From contig JAMDHS010000075.1 in the NCBI GenBank assembly GCA_029717555.1, positions 1 through 64,000 of the forward strand: 64,000 bases of DNA. The letters are read 5' to 3'. The notes beneath the pieces are model-generated. The model was not told where the DNA came from, made no database searches, and worked only from the letters and a program-made list of their open reading frames with translations. The stretch comes from Peribolospora baueri (lineage: Eukaryota; Basidiomycota; Peribolosporomycetes; Peribolosporales; Peribolosporaceae). Below, in pieces: positions 30,878-41,104 of this stretch (within the stretch, counting starts at the first letter, position 1; each line of letters opens with the position of its first letter). The translations under genes and the position numbers were made by a program.

Positions 30878-32045
30878 CTACGCTTCAGCCACGGGCGCCC
30901 TAGCGGCAAAACGGACGACGAGCTTCTTGCCGTCCTTATCGAGCAAAAAGCCGTCCAGGGCCTCCTTGGCCACCGAAGCTTGCGAAGCGTTATCGAATTC
31001 GATAAACGCGTACGCAAATGGAGGTGTGCGTGCCCGCGACGCTGGGAACACAGTCACCGAACGGTAGCCCGGGTACTGTTGGAAGAGTACAGCCAGCATG
31101 TCGTCCGTCACCTCCGACGGCACGTTCGGCGAGAACAGCGTCGGCCCCTCCGCTTCTCCCGCCGACGGCAGTGGTGGTCCCACCGGCGCCGGTGCGACGG
31201 CTGCAGACGCCGCTGCCTCGGCCGGCCCGGGCCCGGGTGGTGGCGAGCCCGTGTCCGAGTCTTCCTCCATGGGCTCTGTGCGAAGAAAGCACGCATGTGA
31301 GCTAAACGTGCGTTCCCGATCGCTCCGCCCGTCGAGCAGCAAAGAGAATCCTCACCCTCCTCGTCGTCCCCGTTCTCCTCCGGCTTGATCTTCTTCACCT
31401 CCCTGCCCGCCTCTTCCTCTTCCTCTTCCTCCTCCTCCCCCTCCCCCGCCTCGTCGCGCATCCTCTTCCCCTTGGCATCCGCTTGTGCGCTGCTCATCGT
31501 CACCTTCTGCGTCACCTTGGGCGCGCCGCCTTTGAGCAACGTCGGGTCAAACGCCGCCTCGGGCCCCAGCTCTTCAATCAACGCCGCTTTGGACTTGGTT
31601 CGGGCGTAGTCGATTGACTGGGACGAGAAACGAGACGGACGGAGGGAGATGAGCCGCTCATTCGGGGCACACATCTCCCACATGCCCAACTGACGCCCAC
31701 AGCAATGCATAAGAAAAGAAAACTTACAAGAGGAGAATCGTAGAACTCAAACCCCTCTAAGCCGCGCATCGCGGCGGTGGCGCTCTGGAGATCTCGGAAG
31801 ACGACGAACGCTTGCCCCCTCATCCCGTCGGCTCTAGTGGCGACCACATCGAGCACCTTTCCATAGGTGGAGAAGAGAGAGTAGAGCTGCCGCCGAAGCT
31901 CTGCATGGACGCGGAGAGGCGGAGCCGTCAGCCTGCGCCGTCCCGTCGGCCGGGCAGAGAGAGGAGAGTGAAAACGTACCGGGCTTCTTGACCTTGGTGT
32001 TGATATTCTTGACGTACAACGACTGATTTGGTTGTGCCGTCGGCA
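30878..32045 (-). CDS. U1A/U2B''-type spliceosomal RNA-binding protein
   Basis: Start MPTAQPNQSLYVKNIN (ATG at 32045); stop at 30878. It is a two-RRM protein of the U1 snRNP A / U2 snRNP B'' family, binding snRNA hairpins during splicing. RRM1 is at about residues 9-90: RNP2 LYVKNI, then LRRQLYSLFSTYGKVLDVVA and RNP1 GQAFVVF, then SATAAMRGLEGFEFYDSPL. The pattern K..ELRR.LY.LFS.YG.V is typical of this family. The linker is unusually acidic (a run of nine Glu) followed by KKIKPEE, then a Pro/Ala-rich part. RRM2 starts at TLFSPNVPSEVTDDMLAVLF and ends with VVRFAARAPVAEA. Introns fall inside RRM1. Whether it serves U1 or U2 cannot be decided. Confidence 0.85.
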
Positions 32046-33028
32046 TGGTGGGAGGGGACGAGACGAGGCGTGAATGGGCGGGCGTGCGGCTGGCTGAGCT
32101 CCACCGACTCTCTTCTTCTTCTTCTTCTTCTACTTCTCCTTCTGCTGATGGGCTGGGGTGGGCGGTGGAGGAGGATGGCCGAACGGAGGAGGATGCGACA
32201 CCAAGTTCCTTCCAAATCCTACTCGGTCTGTCCGCCGCTCGCTCGCTCGGCGCGATCGCCGGAGAGGAATGGGAGGCGTGGGAGTCGGGCACGTGCGCGG
32301 AGACGACATGATCGAGCGAGCCCTCGCTGCTACTCTCCTCTCCTCTCCTCTCCTCGGGACGAATATCTTGCTTTCTCTCCGCTTCGTGTGCTCTTCGAGC
32401 GAGATGTGAGGATCAAAGGGCGGCTAGGCGAGGAGAGCAGAGTGATCTATGTGCCTGCTTCTGCTTGTGTGTTGTCAGTCGGCTGCCGTCCGTCTGTTGT
32501 CAGTCGTCTGCACCTGCGCGTCATTTACGCGCACACGCGACGTCGGCTGTTGGGACCGAACGACGAGCGCTGAGAAGAAGAGAGAAGGGAAGGATGTTTG
32601 CAAAGATGCCGAGCCGTGGCCAGCCCACTAACGTCATCCTCGCCCGCCCGAGCGTTGTCGACGACCCACCAGCGTCGACTCGGCCAACGTCCTCGTCGTC
32701 CTCCACCGTCCCTCCTCGCCATGCCCGCCATCGGCGCCTTCGTGTCTCTTTCCACTTGGCCATTTGCACCCTCCTCAGCGTCTTCCTAACCCTCATTCCC
32801 TCCCTCATTCTTTGCCTCCTTTTCCTTGCTTGTATCCGGCCCTTTTCCGCAAGCGAGCCTGACATCCTCTTTGTCGGATACTTTTCCTCTCACCTTCCCT
32901 CCTACTTTCTCCTCCGCACAGCTCAGGCGCGGTGCCCAATCTGGCCGCCCTTCCGCGCATCATTGATCTCGCTTCGACTCCCCCATTCTTTTGTCCTTCA
33001 CGTTTCGGCGGCGGTGCCGACGCCGAAC
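32046..33028. other. Divergent intergenic region
   Basis: About 980 bp between the U1A-like ATG and the next ATG. It contains CTT/TCC simple repeats (32110-32135; 32335-32355). The frame upstream of 33029 is open for a long way but reads as low-complexity sequence, so I start the next gene at 33029. Confidence 0.35.
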
Positions 33029-36017
33029 ATGGCCGCCGCCGCCGGCCAAGAAAAGCCTCCCGCGACCTTTGCCTCCATCGTCAAGCTCTTCGACCGCGTC
33101 CTCGCGGCGCCTTCTGTCGACAAGTGGCGCTTCCTCGACCTGCTCACGGCTCAGGCCGGCCCGATCGACGCTTCTGACACATTACATGCTAAAGTGGCCG
33201 ACAGCGACGCTTTCAGTGCTGTTTGTAATCTCGACGGACGCGAGCGCGTTGGTTTCAATATTCCGACCCAGCAGCCAGCTCCCGCGAACGAAGCACACCA
33301 AGGTCATCAGGTTGGCCCCTTACCAGCAGAGGCTAGTCTGGACGACGGGGGCGCTGTCGATTTTCCCCGCTCCGATCACAGGCCCCTCTCTATGAATGTC
33401 TCCCCGACCATTCCTCGCTCCTACCCGTTCTCTCAAGATCCTCCCCCTTCCCTGGGCATTTGCGTACCTGTGCTCCCTAGTTTCGCCCCTCTTCAGCGCT
33501 CGTCAGAGCGCACTAGCGGAGAGTGCCGGCCTGCGAGCCCAGAGCAAGTCCTTTCTCACGCATCAACGCCCTCGAATGTCACCGATGACGAGGAGAAGGG
33601 CGCATACAGCCACCCCGACTGCACTAAGACCATTGCGCCGACCCCCTCGATTTCGGTACGACCGGACGTGCTCATTCCGGAACCCTCCAGCCGCCCTGTC
33701 GACTCTGACAAGTTAACGCGCTCTCCCGGCCTGATGGGTGAAGACGGCTTATCTAGTGTGGGCGTTCGAACTCAAGATGAGAGTGAGTTTTATCGTCGAT
33801 GCCGCTTGTCTAAAGAGAGTGCGCCGACCGGTTGAAGTCTAAATACAACTTCGTCCATTCCTGCTAGGGTCTATCATCGACGCAACCACACCATCATCTT
33901 GCTCACTTCCTCCCATCCGGGAAGATGAGCCAGGATCAAGCGCGCCCGAATTGGACGACGCAAGCCATAATCGAGGCCATCCCGCGTCCATGGGCGGCCT
34001 TCTTCCGGCCGAGCGCGCCGCTTTCTCTTCTCTCGCCAAGCATACCACCGTCGAAGCACTTCGCCACCTCGTCTCACGCGCCGTGCGCGCCGACCGCTCC
34101 GGCGAGGCATTCAGGAAACTCAGGACAATATATGGCCCTTCAGTATGCGATAAGGGCAAGGGCCGCGCACGGCCGAGGAGCGCACAGACATTCATTGTGC
34201 CACCCGAGATCGGGTCTTACTGGTTAAAGGAGCTCGGCTCCCTCATCGCGTCTCTGACCGGCATCGAAGCCTTCCCCGCCGACGAGGTCACATTGCTAGA
34301 CGTCGGCGACTTATTTTTGGTGTACGGGGAAAGCGACAAGGCGTATGACACGCTGGTTCGCCTCGTCGGCCGCGGCATCCGCCGCCTTCTCGAAGGTTCC
34401 GATCCTGCTCCTCACCCGGACCTCCCGGCAAAAGTAAAGCCCTCTTCCAGCGACTATGACATCGCCGTCTTTCTCACTGGAAAGCTCTACTCCTTCGCCG
34501 CCCGCCATCCGTTACGATTTTGCCTCTCCGCCGATGAAATACTGGACGATATCTCCGAGCCGATGCAGCTGCTCGTGGCGGAAATTATCTCCATGCTTCC
34601 TGCAAATACCTCCAGATGTAAAACTGCCGCGGCTACCGTCCCCGTCGATCCACTGGCCATGAATCGACCCGAGGTTGCGGAGCTGACCAGGGGCACCGCA
34701 GACGACGTCGCTGCCCACGCACTGAGGCACCTCATAGGGGAGAACATTCTGCAGCTAGTCCCGGACCACATCCGGCCACAGAGGACGGAGTCAGCGCAGA
34801 AAGAAGACTCAGATCAGGGAAACGGATCAATGGTATCGCAGCTCCACGCCTCCATCCCACCCACACCTGCACCCGCCTTGGGCAATCCGCCATCGGGCGC
34901 CGAGCGCATCGCCGATCTCTCCCGTCTCCTCCTCGCTCCGGAGCCCGGGAGCGTGCACCGACCGCAGGCGCTCGAGAGCCTCTTCCACCTACCGCCCAAT
35001 TCCGGCGAGGCGGGACTGGACTACCAGTACTTGGTTTGGAAGGACTTTCGCCCGAGGAACGAGGGACAGGCCGAGTTGCGTGCTGGATATCGCGCTTGGG
35101 TGCAGCAGTGCGGCGCCACGGGGTGGGCTATCGTGGTTTTGGATAAGGACTGGAGGTGGACGTGGGACGATGCAAGCCGTGGCTGCGTTATAACGGAGAA
35201 AAAGGTCAAGGCGGGTGAGGTGGCGGTCGCAAAGTCGACCTCCGTCGAGGGTGGACAGAAAACGACACCGGGAAAGGTGTCTCCTCGACTCGACTATCTC
35301 TGGGCGCCCGTGCACTGTTTCGTCCACTACAAGAAGTACCTCAACACCGAGATCATGATGTGGATGCGCGAACACAAACCTCCCGTTGGCTGGTTCGGAA
35401 ATGCTCGCTACAAAGCCCCGGCGGAGTGGCATCCGCACTTGCCTCCTCGCATTCCGACGCTCGCAGAGCGCTTGAGTTGGCACATAAGAGCCGTCGATGT
35501 CAGCGCGCTTGGAGGGTTGTGGAAGTTTGCCCAGTTTGACCCGGTTTTCTTCCAGCCATACCCCCCTTGCCCGACGTCCAAGCCCAGACTCCGATCGGGC
35601 CTTGTCGAACCCACACCGCAGCCGTACTCCTACCCAACGGGTCCCCACCGCTTCTCGTCGAACAGCGCCACTATCACTGTGGCGGGAAACGTGCTCTGGA
35701 GCCATCGTGGCAGTTTCGCTTTCGTCCCTGCACAGCACTCTTTGCCGTCTGGATCGACTTGCAGGTCTCAGCTCGGACGCGTCGCCGTCCAAAAGACGCG
35801 GAAAAATAAAGGCAAAAAGGGTAGACGCAAGGCGACGGGCGGAGTGGGCACGCAAGGCTCCGTTGGCGCACGAAAGAAGGAGCGCAAAGAGGCTGACGAG
35901 GCCGAGGGCGAAGGCGACGCGGCGGCTTGCGGCGCAGGAAAAGATGAGCTGTTGGATGACCGAATGCTGTCGCGCTTGAGGGACTCTTTCGCCTCGCTCC
36001 TTCATGAGCTCTCGTAA
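33029..36017 (+). CDS. Unassigned 967-aa protein
   Basis: Two exons with closed phase (33029-33782, 33868-36017). ATG 33029 (MAAAAGQEKPPATFASIVKL) sits in a good context. The N-terminal 60 residues look folded (ASIVKLFDRVLAAPSVDKWRF). A Ser/Pro-rich disordered stretch spans about 75-270. Then comes a helical region (ALRHLVSRAVRADRSGEAFR; GSYWLKELGSLIASLTGIEAF) and a conserved-looking block rich in Trp and Tyr (LDYQYLVWKDFRP; WAIVVLDKDWRWTWDD; YLWAPVHCFVHYKKYLNTEI). The C-terminus is Lys/Arg-rich (KTRKNKGKKGRRKATGG), possibly nuclear. I do not recognise the family. An alternative is two genes, but the shared intron with matching phase argues for one. Confidence 0.65.
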
Positions 36018-36924
36018 CCGCCCGCGGTCCTCACTGCGCTGATCTCGCTCCGACTCGCAACGTACCCACGGCATCACTCTTCTCTCGTCTTTGTTCCTTC
36101 CGATCCGTCATGCACCAGCAACAGTCCCGCCTGCACAGGTCGTTTGACGCGCTCACAAATCTCGTTCTGTTTCCCATTTATCTCGGTTTCTCGTCTTCTC
36201 ACATGCATACCTCGAATCGGCACCTGTCCGTCTCGTCTACTTTTTTCTCATCCTGTGTCACCCCGTCGATCAGTCATTCCTCATCCGCCCGCCTCTCCGT
36301 AGAATTACCGATTCATCAGAACCGCCGTCCCATTCGCATTCAGCGAGTCTCCACCGAGACGTCAAAGGCGCAATATCGTTTGTAGACATTGTATCATACC
36401 CACTTTGGCATCCAGTCAAGTCCTACACAATTCCAATCCAATGCCGCATGATTCAATCATTGTAGATGTAGAGAGGGTGTGTAAGTAGAAGCACCCGTCC
36501 GAGGTTTGGCACGTCGGTGGGCAGGTGAGAATAGCATCTCGTACAGAGCTGGTCGTCTCTCGCGTCCCGCACGCGCAGAGGAGAGAGCTCTTTGCCCAGA
36601 AGCTGCCGTCCGTCTTCCCCAAGCCCCGTCCGCCATCTGGCCCTATATTCCTTTGCCCATCATCCCCTGTCCGACATTTAACGACCTGAAGAGACCTCGC
36701 GCCGAAATGGAGAGTGAGCCGAAACTCGAGGGACGGAAAGACAGAAGAGGGGATTTCGGGACGGAATTCGTCCGTGGGCTGCCATTCATCGTTCCTATCG
36801 TACACTCTTTCGCCCTTTAGCACTAAATCTGCGAGGCGAGTGCTGTCCCGCCGACAGCCCCATCTCTACCCCTTCCCTACCCCGTCATCCCCTGCCGTGG
36901 CGTGCTAGTTCATGCTCGCGTCCG
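36018..36924. other. Convergent intergenic region, no gene
   Basis: About 900 bp between two converging genes. Frames on both strands are short and domain-free. Confidence 0.4.
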
Positions 36925-38746
36925 TCAAGCCAGATTGATGTCATTGAGCGCGACAGCGACGGCGGCCTTGTGGTGGCCGTTGTATTGGCGCACCGTTTCC
37001 CCGCTGGACAGCTCCCATAGTCGAGCGACGTGGTCGGATGAGGCTGAGGGCGAGGAAGGGAGAGGCGAGCGGGAACCGGTAAGCCACGTGCGGAAACCAA
37101 AGCGCGGACAAATGATCTGGCCATGTTCGCCTCTCGATCGTCCAAAAGACCAGACCCACCAGTGACCAGATAGGCCGAATCGGCGCTGAACGCAGCATCC
37201 CACACCCATCGCTGGTGACCTTGAAGGAGCTTATCGAGCTTGAACTCGTAGTTGTCTGTGGACCAGATCTTGACGGTGGTATCTGCTGAGCAGGTCGCTA
37301 AGTATCTATACCAGCGTCGGGAGATAGCATGTCAAAGGCAGAGCAGAGGGGCAAGGAGGGACGAGCGAAGAGGTGGGAGAATAAATGTAAATGAGTGGTC
37401 TCAGCGGCGGAATTTGAAGACTGCGCATTTTTGAGAGAAGGGACAAAGAACAGCAAGGCTAGACGCACTTAACATCAGGACTAAGCAAAGCTTTGGTGAG
37501 ATAATTGGTGTGAGCCTGGAACTTGGTAATCGGTTGCAGATCCGTGAAGTCCTTGCCGTTCTGTATTCGCCAGACGTAGCAGTTGCCCTGATTGGTGCGG
37601 CAATGGCAAGGTGCAGGCCAGAAGAATAACGAGAAAAGAAAGGAAAGGACGGAAGGATGGGGTCGGACGGGTGAGCAAATCGAGCCTGCATAGATTGCTC
37701 TGCCAGGAATAGTGAAGATAGATGGAGGTCACCTTGTTGTTCCCTGCCACGAGGCAAGAGCCGTCTGAGGCGACGGTGACTGATCGAATCGGCACCTCTT
37801 CCTCCGGAACCTGAACAGAAACAGTGCAAGAAGAATCATGTCCCAAATTAGCGAGACAGAAACGTCTGTCATCAATTCGACGAACTCAAAAACGTACCAA
37901 CTCATGCGTACAGCTATTCTCTCCCAGATCCCAAATCTTGATGCTCCCACCCTGATCACACGAGACCAGCTCGCCCTGATTTGGATGGATGACTACGTCG
38001 TTGACGGGAGAACGGTGGTCATAATTTCGTTGCACTCGGGATGTCCTGGTCATACGATGAGTGAGATATTAGGCGGGTGAGGAATGAAAGGAGGAAACGG
38101 GGGGACGGAGGACAAGCGGAGATGTGCATCGACGCACCTCGTATCCCAAATCTTCAAAGTTCCATCCTCAGAGCCGGTGACGACCCATTTCCCATCGCAA
38201 TGAAAAGCCACAGAGGTCACGTTACCCTTGTGGCCTTCGAAGTTGGCTACCTGGCAAGGTGGGCAAGCGCAGGCCGACATGAGGTAGATGAGTGGATCGG
38301 CGGGAATTGGGCAAAATACGTTAGCCAGCCAGCGCAGTTTACAGCATCGAACTTCCGAAAGCTTCACCCACAGGATTAGAATTGCCGAAATTTATATCAA
38401 ACAGCCTGACGTGCTGATGCCCAGCGGCCGCGAGAAATCGCTTATCAGGGCTGATGGCCAATCGGTTAACCTGTGAGTCCGGGTGCTGGATCGTGCGAGA
38501 GCAAATGCCAGACCAGGCCTCCCAGAAACGAATCGTGTGGTCATACCCTGCCGTGACAAGGATGACCGACAGCGCCTCCTGATGCTGTGTTGGAGCCTGC
38601 TGCCCTTGTTGGCCCGGTTGAGCATGGGCCTGGGGCTGCTGGGCGGACGCGGCCATGGCGGCTGCGTGTTGACGCTGCTGCTGGGCGGCTGCTAATTGGG
38701 CCTGCGTCGGTGCCCCGGTGGCGGGGACTACGTTTGGTCGGGCCAT
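36925..38746 (-). CDS. LST8: Lst8 (WD40 subunit of TOR complexes)
   Basis: Seven-bladed WD40 protein that stabilises the TOR kinase domain in TORC1 and TORC2. The signature opening [20 protein letters not shown] is followed by [20 protein letters not shown], then [27 protein letters not shown], a [10 protein letters not shown]-type blade, [28 protein letters not shown] and [20 protein letters not shown], ending ALNDINLA. Introns separate most blades. Unlike yeast Lst8, which begins at SVIL, this one has about 58 extra residues: [13 protein letters not shown], then Gln/Ala-rich low complexity. The extension is in frame with a good ATG at 38746, though a shorter protein cannot be excluded. It is divergent from mL44, with 310 bp between start codons. 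Confidence 0.9.
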
Positions 38747-39056
38747 GCGGCGTTCAATTCCTGGGCGCAGAGCAGGATAAAGATCTGGCGAGCGCTTCTG
38801 ATGAGCAGGAGTTAGGACGTCACCGTCTCAGCAGGCATGAAGACCTCGAGCGCGCCGATCACTTGCCGCAGCTTGCACGGACTGCGGCAGTTCCCACGCG
38901 TTCCGTCCCTCAAGAAGAAATCCGGTCGGAGAGTTGGTCCATTAGACGGGCATTCACACGACGAGCGACGACGGCACGACTACGACGAGGCCCGGCTCGC
39001 ACTCTTTCTCCTCCCCCTCAACTCACAGCTGGCAGTAAAGCCTCGTTGTGGACCGA

Positions 39057-40402
39057 ATGGCCTGTTCGCGTTCTGCGTCCAACGCTCGCATGGCGGCGAG
39101 GTCTGCCGCTGCTTGCTGCAGCACCGGCCTACGACCGACGCCGGTCCCCTTCCATGCACCACGTCGTCGACTCCTCTCCACCACCTCCACCCGTAGTGCT
39201 TCCTCTTCCCCGCAAGGAAACCCTTCTCCTGTGCGAGGCCAAGCACAACTCGGCCATCCGCGACCAAATCTCGCCCTTCCAGACCTCGCCCGAGAAAACC
39301 CGGCTGAGTACTACCTCCGAAGACCGGTCGCGGACGCGGCGCTCGCTGCACTCGCAGCGAGGGTGGGCCTCATTGGACCTGGCGACGATGAAGGCACGAG
39401 AAGGAGACGGCTGCGTCTTCTTCGAAGTGCTGCGACTCATCCTTCCTATTGGCGTGGCCCTGGCGCGGCGGCATCTGGAGAGGAACAACTGCCCGTGACG
39501 GAAGACGATGACCGGTCGGATAACGCCGCCTTGGCCACGCTCGGCAACTCCCTCCTGGGTCTCTTTGCGACGGAGCACCTCCACATCAAGTATCCCCATC
39601 TTCCCACGCGAGTCCTTAAGGCAGCCGTGTCGGCGTTCGTGGGCCCCTTGACGTGTGCGGACGTGGCGAGAGAAGTGGGTGGACAGGCTGTGCTTAGGTG
39701 GAGGAGGGAGGCGGCGGGGGAGACGTTGGATTTGGGTGGAAGTAAGAAGGGAAAGCAGGCTAGGTTTCAGGACGCGATGGCTAGCGTCATTCGGGCTATT
39801 CTAGGGGCCGTGCATCAGGAAAAGGTCGGTGACTGTTCCCATCTCTGCTTCATCTAAGGGAGAATCGCCCTGACACCATTTTCTTTAATTCCCCCGTTTT
39901 GGAACAGGGTCTCGGCGCTTCTCGGCGCTTCGCCCATTCCTTCTTCCTCTCTCGCACCGTCGACCTCCCACCTCTGATAAAATTTGCAAACCCAAAACAC
40001 GTCCTTTCTACGACCGTCAAGAAATACAACAAGCCTGATGTCGTGTCCAGGCTGCTCAAGGAGACCGGCCGACTTTCCATCTCCCCCGTATTCGTTGTCG
40101 GGGTCTTCTCGGGACGGTTCAAGCTCGGCGAAGGGTATGGGAGCAGCATTAAGATGGCGGAGTTCAGGGCCGCCGAAGATGCGCTTAGGAGGCTTTACCT
40201 AGTTCAGAACGACTCGCTTGTCCTGCCTTCCTCCACGCTCGAGCTTGACTCGGGAGGTGTCGGCGTCGCTTCCACTGCGTCCCAGACGTCCACCCACTAT
40301 GTTCCTCCGCCGCTCGGCCACTCTGAGGTGGCGCCCGAGAGCGCGGGAAAGCGACCCAAAGGCTTTGGTTTAGTGCCAGGCCTCGGCGCCGCAGCATCAT
40401 AG
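39057..40402 (+). CDS. MRPL3: Mitochondrial large-subunit ribosomal protein mL44 (MRPL3 type)
   Basis: Two exons with closed phase (39057-39824, 39908-40402); 420 aa. The ATG at 39057 starts an Arg/Ser/Ala-rich mitochondrial presequence. An RNase III-like domain follows: SAATHPSYW, then NAALATLGNSLLGLFATEHL (the family signature region, lacking the catalytic acid pattern as expected of mL44) and FQDAMASVIRAILGAVHQEKG. A double-stranded-RNA-binding-type fold closes the protein: PVFVVGVFSGRFKLGEGYGS, then KMAEFRAAEDALRRLYL. In mitoribosomes it is a structural protein near the exit side. It is divergent from LST8 and convergent with EDE1. Confidence 0.9.
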
Positions 40403-41104
40403 TCGACAGCCGCGGTCGGTGGTACTTAGGTAGACCAACTGAGACGTTGACGACCGGATTTAGGAGAACAGAAGCTGCGGTGGATGGGCAAGGAGCTTGT
40501 TAGACGACATAATTGCATTGCACCTCATCCCACCTTTTTAGAACGTTCGTGCGTGGATTGTATCCACTGTTCGTCGTCTATGGAACAAAGCAGCTTTCCG
40601 TCCGATCGACCGGGGTGACACTAATTCAGTCACGTGGAGAGCGGGTTCTTCGATTCGGGAACGAAGCGGGCGAATGAAAGGACAGCGAGTGGAAGCTAGC
40701 GAAAAGCGAAAGTCGTTCACAGGGAAAGGAGGGAGCGAAAAGGAACGCGATGAGGCCTTGGGAAAGGAATGAAAAAATGAAAAAGGTGAGCGAGGAAGAA
40801 TGAAAAAAAGGAAAGGAGGGACAAGATAGACAGAAGCGACAAAAAAGCCCTACAAGACGGCGAAAAGATGAATGTAAAGAGCGGACGGCGTGTCTTTCCC
40901 TGTCTTCGGACAGAGGGTTAGCGCCAGAGATAAAGGAATGACCTTTGGCGGTGCTTTGATAGCAGCGGACCAAGCGCATCTTGCCCGCACAGGCGGTAAC
41001 GAGGTGGGCAAATGCCCAGTCGTTGGAGGGAGACGCGCTCTCTTTCCCTCACCTCTCCTCTTCTTCCCGCCCCATCTCCAATCATTCCACCTCCCGGTCA
41101 CCGA
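40403..41104. other. Convergent intergenic region, purine-rich
   Basis: About 700 bp between mL44 and EDE1 3' ends. A strongly purine-rich stretch covers 40660-40850. No gene. Confidence 0.4.

Noticed and set aside
34989-36077. 362-codon minus frame
   Set aside because: Mirror of a long plus-strand exon with better protein character; the product is Arg-rich without motif.
38587-39498. 303-codon plus frame across the LST8-mL44 promoter
   Set aside because: Overlaps the first exons of both genes in another frame; no domain.
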